A stretch of DNA of 64,000 bases from Cristatella mucedo (GCA_009760855.2 WPIO01000041.1:3364501-3428500); one strand, 5' to 3'; numbered from the stretch's first letter, positions 1-40,655 are shown. Numbers and translations: made by a program. Notes: generated by a model not told the origin, from the letters alone.

Positions 1-299
1 AGTTTTTACGCAGGTCTACTCGCGGTACCTGGAACTTTAAAGTTAAATGATCGTCGGAGATTTTTGGCGACCAACTAGGAAGCATATGCGATTCTCAAAT
101 TTCAAAGGGTAATATGAACTGCGACGACTGGCAGCTTCTATGCGTAGGTGAATTAAGCATATGGGGTGGGAAGCTTTCTTTTTTGCGAATGAAAAGACGC
201 TATCTGAAGCAAGTCATATCCTGCCTGGGGACAGGCGTAGAGTCTAAAAATTTATTCATAGGTGCGATCGTGAAATTTGTTGTTTTCTTAAATTGATTG

Positions 300-720
300 T
301 GAGAGTCGGTAGTCAATCAAGTCAAGCTCCACACGCTGTGACAGATAATCAAAGACGCTCCAAGTGTAGCTGCATTTAAAAAAGGCACCCACACGCCTTT
401 GCAGATAAATATGGCTACTCTATACGCAGCTATAGGTGAACGAAGACGCTCCACGGCTGTTAAACGTAAATATAGACACACTACGTGTACCTATAGTTAA
501 AAGGACGCTCCACACGCTGCTACGGATACAAATGTATGCCGCTCTAGACGCTGCTACAGCTAAACGAAGACGCTCAACGCTAATGAAAAAGTGAAGATGG
601 CCTACATGCGTCTGCAGGCAATAAAAAGACGCGCTAAAAGCTGCCACAGATAAAAAAGGACGGTCTGGCTGTTGCTGCATTTATAGAAGACACTTTATTC
701 GCTGCTACAGATATATAGCT
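300..720. repeat. Degenerate tandem repeat, about 30-40 bp unit
   Basis: Phrases such as ACACGCTGCTACAGATAAA and AAGACGCTCCAC recur at irregular intervals across this 420-bp stretch. Units are diverged and of uneven length, as in an old minisatellite. The remainder of 1-300 shows nothing I recognise. Confidence 0.5.
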
Positions 721-819
721 CCTGTGTAGAGTGATCTGATGCACAGAGAGAACCTTAATGTATGTTCAAGTAAATGCTTCACGTATGCCACGGGACTCGA
801 GCTCACGACCTCGGTCATT

Positions 820-2060
820 AAATACATTAATAAAAATAGCAATAATAACACACTCGAAACAACGCTCCCAGTGATCTCAGTCTGTTTCTTGGCGCTTTGC
901 ATATGCTGCAAAGGAAGCATGACGGAATGGTTAGAACTAGCATGCTCAATAAACAACAAGGATAACAGGGTTAGGGGTGACGTACACAGGGTCAGCATGC
1001 AAGTGTGGTTAGTGGCAGCATGCACAGTGTCAGCACGCATAAGCACATCAAAGACGAATCAAAGGGACCCACTAAATGCCAAAGGATTTGAGGTTCGTAC
1101 ATTGTATAGGTAAACATTTAGATTCCGAAAAGCAGGTGGCACGATGCTTAGCCTGGTGGAGGAGTAAATCTTAGAGGTAGACTGGAGCCAAAGAATAAAG
1201 AGGCCTGAAAGTGAGTGACAAAACCTTGAAGTCGATGCGTTGCTTTATTGGGAGCCAGTGCAGGTCGACGAGAAGTGGTGTGATGTGGAAACTGCAACGC
1301 TCACGACAGACAAGCCCAGCTGCAGAGTTGTGCACCAGCTGTAAGCGCCTGATTTCACATGCCGGTAGGCCAGCAAGCAGTGAGTTACAGAAGTCAAGAT
1401 GGGATGTCACAAATGCATGGACCAACTTGGACGTGGTATCCCTATCTAAACAAGCCCGAAATCTAGCAATGTTATGTAGATGAATGTAGGCAGACTTGAC
1501 CGCGGAGCTCACGTGGTCGTCTAACGAGAGGTAAATTTGGAGCATGACACCTAGATTTTTAGCTGATTCAACTGGAGATATGCTGGCAGAGCCAATTTTG
1601 AGTGTTAGCTTTTAAAATTTCGGAATCACATTTGGTTTGCCCATAACAAGTAAGTTGGTTTTATTATCCATCAATTAAAGAAAACTTGCTGCCATCCATG
1701 TGCGGATGTCATAAATACATGTAGAAAGTGAGTTGAGAGAATTCGATGCGCTTTAATGCTGGGAGGGATCAAAGCAAAGGTACAACTGAGTGTCATCCGC
1801 ATAAAAGTGAAAGCCCAGATTGTGCATGGCAATCACATCGGCAAGTGGAAGAGTATAAACCGTAGAAAGAACAGGACCAGGCACGGAGCCCTGAGGTGCC
1901 ACATATTTCAGAGGCTCCTCGGACGCTCGTTTTCAATCACGTCAGTGGAATCTCCCACTGAGAGAGCACCTGAACCATTGCAATGCAGTGCCAGTGATGC
2001 CCAGACGAGATGAGAGGCGCTTAAGAAGGGCTTCGTGATCGGCAGTACATTCGCCTTGAC
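820..2060 (-). mobile_element. LINE A copy, 5'-truncated (L2/CR1-type)
   Basis: Minus-strand remnant of a non-LTR retrotransposon. It contains the 3' UTR shared by all LINE A copies (GCATGCACAGTGTCAGCACG) and the end of the reverse-transcriptase frame (LSLDDHVSSAVKSAY, LDFCNSLLAGLPACEIRRL, HWLPIKQRIDFKVLSLTF). Diverged frames reach back towards the RT core (1550-1960). Stops and frameshifts show it is dead. It lies beyond the 3' end of the protease gene. Confidence 0.8.
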
Positions 2061-2622
2061 TTTAGCCGAGATGAGAGCGTTAATTACTGGGCCAGCCCAG
2101 TGCCCCAGAACCTTTCGTACACAGCCTGCTGGCTAAGTGTTCATTGTCAAGGAATTTCAATTCCGGGAGACGGAACCAGAACTTTAGCAGTGTTTTCATT
2201 GGTATATGCAAAGTTCTATAATGGTCAGTCAAATGCATTTAATTGGAGCTGGAACGCACAAGGTGTAGCAAGAATTCCAGTAGCAGTTGATACAGAGGAC
2301 GTATTCCTATAAAGAGCCATATAATACAATACAATGTAATATAATATTCCTATAAAGATCCCGCGGATCTCATATCGTGTTATCCATCAAAATTGCTGAT
2401 AAAGCCATGTTCGGTTTAAAAAACGGCCGGGCACTTCTTAATTGAGCTTCTTTTAAATTTTGTCAGCAAAAATGTTATCATTTTGTGTGACAGTCATCAT
2501 TCCTTTCAAATAATGTTTCAATTTTGTAATCGCCTTTGGCAAAATTGTACTATAATGGCAAATATAATGTTGGTCTAACGACTAATTCCGAACATATAAA
2601 AAAAGCTGCAACATGCAACATA

Positions 2623-2628
2623 TTTATT
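2623..2628 (-). terminator. Likely polyadenylation signal of the protease gene
   Basis: AATAAA on the minus strand about 85 nt after the stop codon, in AT-rich sequence. Position and sequence suit a 3' end of about 100 nt UTR. No transcript evidence is available. Confidence 0.45.
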
Positions 2629-2712
2629 TAATTTGGATCAAATAAGTTTCATGTAAAGCGATCATGAAGCTCATAGCCGCTAGTGGCTCAATGTATTTGG
2701 TTACTGGTGCTT

Positions 2713-30630
<27,918 letters not shown>

Positions 30631-30705
30631 CAGAGACGCCTCCGGGTCGAGGGCATTCTCCGGCGGCGGCTGCGCATGCGCGGCGGCGGCGTCACGAGAG
30701 CGCAC

Positions 30706-31100
30706 CTCGCGAGTGGTTTACAATGGGCGAGACAATCAGAAGCCGAATTTTCCTCCGAGCTTTTCCTTTTTTTTCCAAGATGACCGCGTACAACGCCGAA
30801 AATTTGCAAATACCGGCGCCCTGTGTTGGCGCGGCGTCGCTGCCATTGACCTTGAGCTATTGGATCTTTGCTGAGCTCTGGTTATTTGAGAAAAAAAGCG
30901 CTCGTACTTTCTGCTGACGACGGCCGGAAAAAGCGTGCGATGCAAGATAAGGAGCAATTGCACTCCTTAAATGAGCGCGGTGGACTTGTATGGGTTATTC
31001 GTGGCCGGCTAAAGGTGACACTGACGCTGAAGCACTAATAATGAGAAGAATAAGATGGCGCGGTAATTAACTGGCAGACGACGATTCACTATTGTTAACT
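30706..31100 (-). promoter_or_regulatory. Probable 5' UTR and promoter-proximal region of the protease gene
   Basis: Immediately upstream of exon 1. The first few tens of bases continue the CpG-rich character of the exon, then composition falls towards AT. I see no TATA box at a clear spacing. A YY1-like AAGATGGCG lies at 31052-31060 on the plus strand. The assignment rests mainly on position. Confidence 0.25.
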
Positions 31101-31904
31101 TAACGTTGTTTGATTTGCATAGACTGCACGGTCTTGGTGCTGCTCGTGAAAGCAATACGAATGCTATGACGTGGTACACAGAAAATATTAGCTCGTGAAC
31201 TGTAATGCGTACTCAATAAATGTATTTTGTGTGGGCCACGTTTATTTCATCGAAACTGCGGTCCTCAAAAAATGACTGTGAATTGGTGCAGCAAATGCAA
31301 GTTGCTAGCGGTGCTATGAGGTTTAGGCTCGCCAATATTCGTCTCGCGTCGGCTGAGACTAGCACCCTTACGAGCGCTGTGTTGTGGGCTAGATCTGTCT
31401 GGACTTAAAAGCCGCCCACCACGTTCGCAACAGTGCCCTCTCTACGACGAATTTCATGGATCTTTTCATTAATTTTTGTAAACGATCCATAACTAGTCAT
31501 AACTGGTGAAAGCCGGTGTGCCAAAAGGCGCAGCAATTATTGTCTCGCTATTATTAATTATTTGCAACAAGAGGCCCGTTCCAACTTCCATTCATTGTAT
31601 GCGCCGAGTCATTTCCTGGTTCCCCCTCCCCATTCACGGCTTGAGCTGCACAGTTAATAGATAGAGCTGTGAAACCGACAGAGAGACGGAGATAGAGAGA
31701 CTATATATAGACGTTGGGCCGTGGAAGGAGCTAGCAGAACACAATCATTTAACGGAGGGTACTAAATGGAATAAAGGTCGTGTTGTCAGCTGCACAGTGT
31801 ATTAAGTAGCTCATAATCTTTGCGGGCTTCAACACTTGCAGCTTTTAAAATTTGCCTCGGTAAAACGGTATTTTTTACTCAAGCGTTCTTGGCGACCCAA
31901 ATTG

Positions 31905-32560
31905 ATAATAATAAGAAGAATGCATTTGTACAGCGCTACTACAGAAATTAATCTCTTCCTAAACACTTAACACATGCTGAAGAGGAAGCATGATCAAAGG
32001 GCTAGTTGTAACATGCACTATGTCAACAAGTGCAGTGTGATGAAATGTAAAATGCGCATTTTCAACATGTAAATGTGGTAAGTATTGGCGTGCACAGTGC
32101 TAGCACCCGTAAGCACACTAAGGACGAATCACAAGGATCTATTGAATGCTGCCAGGCAAAGGTTCTTTTCTCAGCTTTTTTTGAAATGTTTTTGAGTCAG
32201 GGAATGTCGTGACGTTAGTCGGGATTGAATTCCAGGTCATAGGAGCATATGAGCTGAAAGCATGGTCTGCAAAATATTCGAGGTTGATTCGAGGCGGGAC
32301 GAATCCACTTGACTCAGAAAAGCAGGCAGTACTACAATGCCTAGCATGGTGGTGTAGCAGATCCGATAGCTAGGCTGAGCCAAATAATGAAGGAACCTAA
32401 ATGTGAGTGACCTACCCTTGAAGTCGATGCCCTGCATGATTGGGTACCAGTGCAGCTCGGCGAGTAGTTTTTGATGTGGCAACTGTAACGTTCTTGTCAG
32501 AAAAGCCTAGTAACAGAGTTGTATCCCCAACTGTAAGCATCTGATTGCACAGGTCAGTAG
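31905..32560 (-). mobile_element. LINE A copy, diverged
   Basis: AATAATAAGAAG at the left, 3' UTR words (GCACACTAAGGACGAATCAC) and RT C-terminal frame 32482-32237 (LAELHWYPIMQGIDFKGRSL). Upstream of the protease promoter. 31.1-31.9 kb otherwise shows nothing recognised. Confidence 0.7.
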
Positions 32561-34085
32561 GCCAGAAGACTGGGATACGGGTCATCTAAGACATAATTAA
32601 TGTCCAGGTTGACGGGAAATATATCTTCTTAAGAAGGATGCAGAATGAAACTGTTTTGAATTATGCCGGCCTTGTAAACGCCCTTCTATTGAGAGGCAGA
32701 CACTTGAATCTGTGCAGCAACTCATTTTAGATGCGCTCGGGTCCTGAAATCTTTTAATTGAATATTTTTACAATGCACTGAGTATGCCAAGAAACTACCA
32801 GAACATCTACGGCAGCGAGAGATTTGAGGCTGTTTGGCGGAATAAAAGAAATAAATTCTCCGTGTCAATCGCAGCCAAAGGAAGCGTGATTTGTCAACTT
32901 CTCTGAATAACGTGTCTTTCCTTCGATGTACATTACCATGCACACAATAAACGTTTAACTCTTCGGTGGTTTTATATTGATTCTTCATTGTAATTTGTGT
33001 CCTGATTAGCCAGGGTAAGGATATTGACTACCGTTTTTGATCGGTTACTGGCTGCAACGCCTTGCGATAGCCACTACCAATTGCAGTCAGTCAATCGGAA
33101 TGATTGGCCAGCCAAAGATTGTAGGTTGGCCATAATAACTCCAAAACGGCACGCCTTCCATAATGTTCTCTAAAGAAGATGACATTTTTTTGGTATTCAA
33201 TTTTCGAACTCTTACTTTGCTCTATGTCTCTACGAATCGTCGCTGCATATCCTTGCCTTTGGGTGGTATAGCCTACTTGATGCTTTTCTTCTTAACCCGA
33301 GATTGGAAGTACATTCGCGATTTGTAAGCAACCGGTACATTCAAGATCCGTAAGGAATAGCCATCTCGTTTGTCGAGGAAAGTGCCAAGAACTCTTTAAG
33401 AGCTATATTTGTGCTATAAAAACCTAGCTCTTGGGTTAGCCTATTTTTTTTACCTTTCTTTCTATACTAGTGGAGCGTCAGAAGGGCTGTTGGCAGGGGA
33501 GGGAGTAAGCTGGTGTTAGGCAGGTTCATTTTCACTGATTCTTTGGTTCGTTTAAATAATTAGCTGTATTATTAGCTTCGGCAGTAAGTGCCTAGCAAAG
33601 AAATACTAGCCTGCGACAGCTAGATTAATCTTCAGCTACGCAAGTACAGCATTTTCAGTCCAGAGCACATACCAAAGCTAAGCAGCAGTCCATAGGCGTT
33701 GAAGAGTCACAGCTCCAGTTGGTGACTGCTATTTTTCTTAGCAAAGAATACATTTACTTTAGCTTGCTAATGACCATCTGATTACTTTTCTGAAAAGTTA
33801 GCAAGTGAGTAGTAAAGTGAGACACTGAGGTAAACAAGGCCAACTCACAGCAAAATAGCTACAAGTAAAGGCGACTTAAGATAACCGAATGAGCCGCTCA
33901 ACCAATATCAGGGAATGTGAATGGTCTAGAAATGGTCATCTATTGATTATTCAGAATGCGATAGTGACTACGGAGAACAAATAAGACGGTAAGGTAGCTT
34001 ACTATCACTATCAGTTATCCCACCGAAGCTATCGCTCGTTGCTAGACTAAACGCCGATCGATTAAAATTTAAAAAAATGAAAAAC
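32560..34085. other. Stretch with no recognised gene
   Basis: An open minus-strand frame at 32988-32722 (88 codons, MKNQYKTTEELNVYCVHGNV...) stands out slightly but has no splice signals or family resemblance. It could be a terminal exon of the second gene. Nothing else recognised. Confidence 0.3.
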
Positions 34086-34263
34086 AAAAAGCTAGCTGAT
34101 TTAACAGCCTTTTTTGTATGTATAGCGACAAGAGAGCCGTCGTGGCTATCGCAACCGCTTGCAGTGGCGATAAAGGATCGCCCACCAAAGGATTTGAACC
34201 CACGACCTTAAGGCCGAGGTCGTAAAAAGTAACCACCTTACCCAGTGAGCCATCACGGCTCAT
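34086..34263 (-). mobile_element. SINE2 copy, nearly full length
   Basis: The minus strand starts GAGCCGTGATGGCTCACTGG GTAAGG (A box TGGCTCACTGG), has GGTTCAAATCC as B box, then GGGCGATCCTTTATCGCCAC, and ends TGTTAAATCAGCTAGC. Open frame 34263-34069 is a by-product. Confidence 0.82.
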
Positions 34264-34559
34264 CAGATTAAGTTCCGCTGACCAAACTCTTCCTCTGCTG
34301 CTATCTTGAAAGTCATAATTTACGAACCAATCACAGCCCTACGAGCTTTTCCCACTGTTTTATTTAATGCTATCTCAGTAGTAAAATGTATACCTTTGCC
34401 GGACTACGCCGATCTGCCTGTTTGGGATCAGAACATATTATAGCACCCGGGACAAGCTGGTTCTCCGAGAATGAACGTCTCTAGGTTAATCTGAACAGCC
34501 TTTGCATGCGCTAAGTATTTCTGAGGAAGTAGCTCCTAACTTTGAGAATTCTAGCCTAC

Positions 34560-34700
34560 AAAATAATGATAATATGAGTATTATTATTCGTCAATAAATA
34601 ACTTTTAAAACATTTATATTGCTCCTTAAGAGAGAGAAATGCCTGTCTAGGAACTTAACATATGCTGAAATGATAGCGTGTGACAGGATGAGTGCACATA
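34560..34700 (-). mobile_element. LINE A-like 3' tail fragment
   Basis: ATTATTATTCG run, then CTCCTTAAGAGAGAGAAATG and GTCTAGGAACTTAACATATG, a diverged reverse complement of the LINE A terminus. Confidence 0.5.
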
Positions 34701-35258
34701 AAATTGGACGGGGCCAAGAAGTCTCTCCTACGAGATGCAATGGAACAACTCTGCAAAAAATAAACAGAAACATTAAGAAATGAGCTCGGTTACTTGAAAT
34801 CCATGGTTAATACCAGTTACACTATGTGGTATTTTCCTTTCTGAAAAAGAAAATATAAGCATATATTTATATATTTACGACTGAAACTATCTATCTAACA
34901 AGCATAACGAAACAAATTTTAATATATATTCAGTGAGGTAATGCGTATGACATGCCGTCTTAATCTTAAGCACCAAAATTTGCTGAAAAATCGGTCCGTA
35001 GAGAAATCTTTGTTCTCGGAGCCCGAGTCTTTAAATTAAACGCTCAATTGTGTGTAAGACTACAAGCTGCACTTTTTCCTAAACATTCAGCACACTTTGC
35101 AATGCTGATGAGAAACGGGCAGACCATTTCTTATTGTGCAGCCACACCAGTCTACCATTATTACACTCAGTGGCATTTCCTTTAATGACCGTTGCTTCAA
35201 AGTAAGCCTCTTCAGATTTGCCTAGCATTCTGTAGAGGTAGCTAAATTTTGCTCTTAC

Positions 35259-35373
35259 GGTGACCACATCCACTGCAACTTATCGGGTCCATCAGAAAGT
35301 GGCCATTCTTTTTTAAGTAATCAGGATGGTATACTTGAAGACGCCTTTGTGGTCTGGATCCTTGTGACTGACC
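35259..35373 (-). CDS. Candidate exon e of the unidentified second gene
   Basis: 115 nt with acceptor ATTCTTATCCGCAG and donor CACC|GTAAGA. Only phase 0 is open (38 codons plus one base). The peptide runs from GQSQGSRPQRRLQVYHPDYL to DPISCSGCGH, basic first and then with a CxxC pair that might bind metal. Reading past the donor in frame meets a stop within a few codons, consistent with splicing there. A 64-codon frame in another phase (35273-35079) overlaps and is less attractive because it lacks a matching junction. Confidence 0.48.
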
Positions 35374-35682
35374 CTGCGGATAAGAATGGCTATTTAGTAT
35401 TATAATATTAACTATTCAATGAGTTTTACGCGCATGCTCATAACAATACAAAGAATATTACAGCGATTCATACCAGTTATCAACCTTTCCACAAAATACG
35501 GATTCTAACAAAATTTCTCACAAAGTACATTGAGTAATCTACATAGAAGTTGGTCCAAGTATCAGAGTCAAAATTAAATTTTGTTTAATTCACTCGAGGT
35601 TTCGATATTATGATCCATATATGTCAAATGAGAGCTGGCTGATGAGAACTTAAAAATTCACAAACGTTCTAAGAACAAGGTA

Positions 35683-35822
35683 AGCTTGGTTTGATCCAGT
35701 GGTTAAGGTGCCCGCCCCGACCAAGGTCTTGCTGAGGTCGTGGGCTCCAACCCCGAGGCATATGTGAAGCGCCTGAATAGATACTAAGTTCTCTTATAGC
35801 GCTATACAAATGAATTATATTT
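35683..35822 (+). mobile_element. SINE1 copy
   Basis: Head AGCTTGGTTTGATCCAGTGG TTAAGG, B-box region GTGGGCTCCAACCCC, tail GCGCCTGAATAGATACTAAG and GCGCTATACAAATGAATTAT. Confidence 0.8.
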
Positions 35823-35872
35823 GTACTTTATTTATTTTATTTATTCATTCGTCTGAATCTCCTTATTAGAGC

Positions 35873-35915
35873 AGAGGTGTCCATTCGACCGCCGCAGGGG
35901 GCCACATCAGTGCAG
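35873..35915 (+). mobile_element. Possible hAT terminal remnant
   Basis: CAGAGGTGTCCATT followed by CCGCAGGGGGCCACAT resembles the left end of the hAT at 5505 (CAGGGGTGTCCAAC ... GCGGGCCACA). No partner end was found. Confidence 0.3.
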
Positions 35916-36034
35916 CACCAGCAACAATGCTTCACTCGCGTCGCAGCCAATCCTAAACTGGCTGATCTTAACAGCAGCAGTTGTCCAGCTCCTACGATCT
36001 AAACCTGACATATCCGTCGAGACTGTTTCTCACT

Positions 36035-36280
36035 GCATTGGGTGGGTCCTTACGATTTGTCCCTTGCGTACTTTTTCGTGCTGATACTACACATGTTAGT
36101 ACTAACCATATTTACATTTGACAATATGCACGTTACCTCTAACCATACGGTGCTTGTTGAAAATGCACATTTTACCACTAACTATTTGATCATGCTTTAA
36201 ATAAAGCAGATGTAAAGTGCATAGAAAGAGATTAAATTACCTGAGGGTGCTGTACAAATTTATTATGATTATTATGTATT
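36035..36280 (+). mobile_element. LINE A 3' UTR and tail
   Basis: GGGTGGGTCCTTACGATTTG ... GCAGATGTAAAGTGCATAG AAAGAGATTAAATTACC ... (ATT)-rich end. Plus strand. 36.3-36.75 kb is AT-rich with nothing recognised. Confidence 0.7.
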
Positions 36281-36759
36281 ACCAAATTCGTACAATTCAT
36301 GAGCTGATTATACTATTTATCTAGCACTGTCAAAAATGCGACAAATTTCGTAAACACACTTCTCAATATGCATAGATTTTCGGTAAATTAGTGAAAACTT
36401 CTACTAATAACTCTAAGCACTGAATAATCTAATTCCCTGTAGCTTGCATTATGCTAGTCTCCAAAAATTTGATAATATTTACTGATACAAGATCTGGAAG
36501 TTCCTTAATGTAACTAAAACTGCCCGCTCACAAATAATAAAACGATCAGTCAGGCAGTCACAATTATTATTGCTTTTGTTTGTGTAACTATAAAGATCTG
36601 GCTTCTTTGGATTATTTTTATGGTGCTACGAAATCTTATTCTTATTTTATGTATTCTTATGACTATTACGATCAATATAATGATAGCCCATGTCATTCTC
36701 TCAGCCATTTATCTATAAAAACTGATACAAAAATCCTCAGCAATAGTAATAATACTAGG

Positions 36760-37480
36760 CTGCATATATAGCACCTTAAGAGAACTAAATCACAGCCTGA
36801 ATGCTGATAAATTGATGCCAGAAAAGACATGCATATGAAAGCACACAAGTATAATGCAAAGAATTATATTCAAAACCCCACAAGAAGGCACCCAAGGCCA
36901 CCGGTTGATAGGATCTCTGGTTCATAAAATTCTCTGAATCGTGCTTGCATACTTGCGAAAAGCACACGGAAGTAAAGAAAGACAAGTTCACACGGAGCTC
37001 ACTGAAACCTGAGCAAAAGAGATACGTCTTAAACTGAGACTTGAAAGATGCAAAGACCTTGAAAGTGGTGACAGGAGCTGGAAACGAGTTCCAGGCTTTC
37101 GGTGCTTACTAAATGAATGCCCAATCCCCACAGGTTTTCCATTTAGTCCGTGGAATGGCGAAATGACAAGAAACCTAGGAGCAAGTTGAGCGAGAGCACA
37201 TTAGAGGAGTATGGGATCTCTGAGCCAGAGAGAGAGAGAGAGAGAATCTTAAAGTCAACTTGATTCTCGTTATAGAACTAATTAACCTCGGACAGAATGA
37301 TGTTTGGCGGCATTTACGAAGCTTACGTTTAGACCAGATGAGCTCTGCTGAGCTTAGTACCAGTTGCAGATGATTCCATACTGCTTTTGCGAAAAGCAGT
37401 AATCATACATAAATTCCAGCAGGCACTCTGTAGTCACCGCCCACGTGTAGCTATCTCAAACTTCCATGTGAATGTAACAG
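36760..37480 (-). mobile_element. LINE 3' half, third subfamily or diverged LINE A
   Basis: GACTTGAAAGATGCAAAGAC, GGAAACGAGTTCCAGGCTTT and CAGTTGCAGATGATTCC follow the layout of LINE A (3' UTR, then RT C-terminus) but with low similarity. Includes a (GA)n run at 37223. Confidence 0.5.
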
Positions 37481-37502
37481 CTGGTATTTGAAATCATAAG
37501 CG

Positions 37503-37662
37503 TGCCAAGCTGATTTACCCAGTGGTTAGGGTGCTAGCCTTGATCAAGGTCAAGGTTAATATATTGGATGACCAAAGTCATTGGCTCGAGCCACGTGGCA
37601 TATGAGAAGTGCCTGAATAGAGATTAATTTCTCTTGGGATGCTATACGAATTGAATATAGTA
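37503..37662 (+). mobile_element. SINE1 copy with internal insertion
   Basis: Head GCTGATTTACCCAGTGGTTA GGG, GGCTCGAGCCACG as B-box region, tail GTGCCTGAATAGAGATTAA. About 25 extra bases (GTTAATATATTGGATGACC) sit between the boxes, as also in the copy at 50.3 kb, so they may mark a subfamily. Confidence 0.7.
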
Positions 37663-37854
37663 TACTATCTGTTCTCAGGGTTTGTCAGCTAAAGCTTCAG
37701 AGCTGCTGTCATCGGACAACTTTAGGCTATTGCATGGAAATCCTTAAAAAATAGACATAATAAAATTAATTCAAAATTAAGTTCATGACTTTGAAATATG
37801 GAAACGTTAATTTCTTCGAAATGTGATACAGATTGGTTTAAAATAATTAATAAA

Positions 37855-38215
37855 GAACAAATAATAATATATTTATATAAAATCCTAAAGAGAACTAAAT
37901 TTATTTTATGCACTTGAAGTATACTGCAAAGGAAGCGTGTCACTTGGTTTATGATAATACGCACAATGTCAGCATGTATAAGCACAAAAAAGGACTATTC
38001 ACACGAACCAAATTAAATCATTTTGGGTGCAGATGTGTTTGCAGCTTTTTTGCAACTGTCATCGACTCAAGGGATGCCGTGGTTTCAGTCGAATGCTAAT
38101 TCCAGGCTTTGGGTCCCTAAGAACAAAAGACCTGGTCTCCAAAGTATTTGAGTTTGTTAAGGGGCACATCTATACGATTTAATCCGGAAGCGCAGGCGAT
38201 ATCTTTCCTTTACTA
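37855..38215 (-). mobile_element. LINE A 3' fragment
   Basis: Contains CTGCAAAGGAAGCGTGTCAC, ATGTCAGCATGTATAAGCAC, TCGACTCAAGGGATGCCGTG and CCAGGCTTTGGG, collinear with LINE A in minus orientation. Confidence 0.65.
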
Positions 38216-38851
38216 GCTATAAATGCTATTCGAGAAAAAATATATTAATTTATATTAGCTCTTCCATAGCACTAACAATAATCAATTTTTGAAAAAATTA
38301 GTATATGCTTGTTGTGAAGTAAATTTTAGCTGATGCTGCTCAGGATCAGATTATAAGCATTAATCCCTTAAATAGAATCGTCATGGCAGAACCTAACATC
38401 AATATTCATAAAATCCAAAGATATTAGATTGGTTCCAGCAGGGTTCTCATAAGGAATTTCTAGAACAATAAAGTTCTTAAACTTCGTGCAAGTAATGACA
38501 GAAAAGAGGACCATTTATGAACACCCAAAGATAGAAATAAGGAAACCTGAACACCAAGGCTAGTCTGGGAGTTGTCAGTAAAGCCATGTTGCATCAGGGT
38601 AATTAATCAAGCGGAAAGCCAGAGATCTCTCGCTGGATATATTAAAAACAAGCTTTAGGAAAGCAAGCCTAACGTTTAACAAGATAATGATAATAATAAT
38701 AATAATGCACTTGATAAAGCGTCCTCAGAGAACTCAATCTCTTTCTAGGCGCTTTACATTTGCTGCAAAGGGAAGCGCGATTGAATCGTGAGTAACATCA
38801 TGCTTGACAAACAAGATGAACGATGGGCTTAGGGGTGACATGCACAGGGTC

Positions 38852-40655
38852 ACCTGTGACCCCTTTCTTAAAAGGTTCTCCGATGTTTCTGCTTGTGATG
38901 TGGCTGCCTTAATAAGGTCTAGCAAAAAGAGCTCGTCTCCTGAAGACCCTATACCTCCATCTCTGTGGTCTTCACTTGCAGACCAACTTAGCCCTGCCAT
39001 AATCAAGATTTTTAATGCTTTTTTTGGGAAAAGGGGTCGTCCCAAGTCCTTCAAATCGGCAATCGTTAGACCTATTCTTAAAAAGCCTGGATTAGACACA
39101 GAGGTCCTAGCAAACTATCGTCCAGTTTCCCTTCTTCTGTTCTTATCAACGATTCTTGAAAAAATTGTTGCTATGCAGCTAGTTGAACATATTGAAAATA
39201 ATGGAATGTCAGAAACATTTCAATCAGGTTTCAAGAGGCAGCACTCTACTGAAACTGCTCTCCTCCGTGTTAACAATGACATTCTACGTGGCAACGACGA
39301 CGGGAATGTCACTGCCCTAGCTCTGCTAGATCTGTCTGCTACCTCCGACACCATTGATCACTAAGTTCTGCTTGAACGATTGAGAACAACAATCGGTCTG
39401 GCAGACGAAGCACTGGCGTGGTTTAAATCCTACTTGTCTGATCGGGTTCAATCCGTGTCGTGTGGCGGTCAGGTCTCAGACATGAGAAGGGTCACCTGTG
39501 GAGTCCCTCAAGGGTCTGTACTCGGTCCCTTGCTGTTCTCTATTTATACACAGCCTCTGGGAAAAGTGATTAAGGCCCGAGGAATAGGATATCACTTCTA
39601 TGCTGACGATACTCAGTTGTATTTGTCATTTAAACCGTCGGAATCTGCTGCAGCAACTGAGAAACTGAATGCTTGCCTTGCCGATATTCAATCCTGGATG
39701 TCGGAAAACTTCCTGAAATTAAATGACGATAAAACCGAACTGCTTCTCATAAGACACCCTAAGCGTGTGGCTGGATTAAAAAGCTTTGCTGTTCTAATAG
39801 GTGATGCTATTGTGCGACCTTCACCAAGTGCTCGTAATCTAGGTGTCGTGTTCGACAGCTGCCTCAATTGCAAAAGCTTCATTCAGAAGACTGCCTCTAC
39901 AGCTAGCTATCACATCCGATCCCTATTCAAGTATAGAAGCTGTCTCCCACAGTGGCTTGCAAAAAATTTAACTAGCTCTTTAGTTCTGTCTCGGCTTGAT
40001 TATTGTAATTCCCTTTTGGCTGGGCTGCCAAAGAAAGCTATTATGCCACTACAGCTCACTATGAATATGGCTGCAAGGCTGGTCTTCAAGTCCCAGTGGT
40101 TTGAGCACGTCTCAACTCTACTGAAAGAGCTAGGATGGTTGCCGGTTGAGCAAAGAATACAGAGCAAAGTTCTTACGCTGACCCACAAGGCCCGCCACGG
40201 CTTAGCTCCTTCGTTCTTAGCTGAACTGCTACATCAGTTTCAGCCTGTTCGCGCCCTCAGGTCCTGTGTGGACCATAAATTAGCTGTCCCATTCCTCAGC
40301 TTAAAGACAGTTGGCGACAGAAGCTTTAGCTCTGCAGGTCCTAGACTGTGGAACTCACTTCCACAGTTCTTACGCAACGACATCTACTCTGCAACTGCCG
40401 ACTATGGCACATCTTTTTCAGCGGTCCTGAGCTGCTACTTCTATGCTACTCACTACCTCAACTGCTCTCCTGACTCTGCTATGCTTCCCACTTGCTCTTT
40501 GTTGTGTGAGACGAAGTCTGTTGGCTACCGAATGCGTACCGAAAGCCGCTTAGGCTGTGAGTGGGCTATACAAAACTCTCCTGCGTAACACCCACATGGT
40601 CTTTATGACTTTGTGGAGTTACTGATGGAGATGCATTACATTACATTACATTACA
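38852..40655 (+). mobile_element. LINE B copy inserted in LINE A, nearly intact RT
   Basis: 5'-truncated just before the RT domain and ending in GCATTACATTACATTACATTAC. It lies at GACATGCACAGGGTCA of the LINE A 3' UTR, which resumes at 40656 as ATGCAAATGCGGTTAGTGG. Opposite orientation to its host. Confidence 0.88.
38873..40588 (+). pseudogene. LINE B reverse transcriptase with one nonsense codon
   Basis: One frame from about 38873 (FSDVSACDVAALIRSSKKSS) to 40588, interrupted by a single TAA at 39362-39364, where other copies have Glu ([12 protein letters not shown]). Contains [31 protein letters not shown] and [15 protein letters not shown]. The most intact RT in the window. No endonuclease is present. 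Confidence 0.9.

Noticed and set aside
35079-35273. 64-codon minus-strand frame ending VWLHNKKWSARFSSALQSVLNV
   Set aside because: It overlaps candidate exon e in another phase. Joining the two would need a 29-nt intron and meets a stop. Kept only as a remark.
38734-39099. 121-codon minus-strand frame
   Set aside because: Antisense of the LINE B reverse transcriptase and LINE A 3' UTR.
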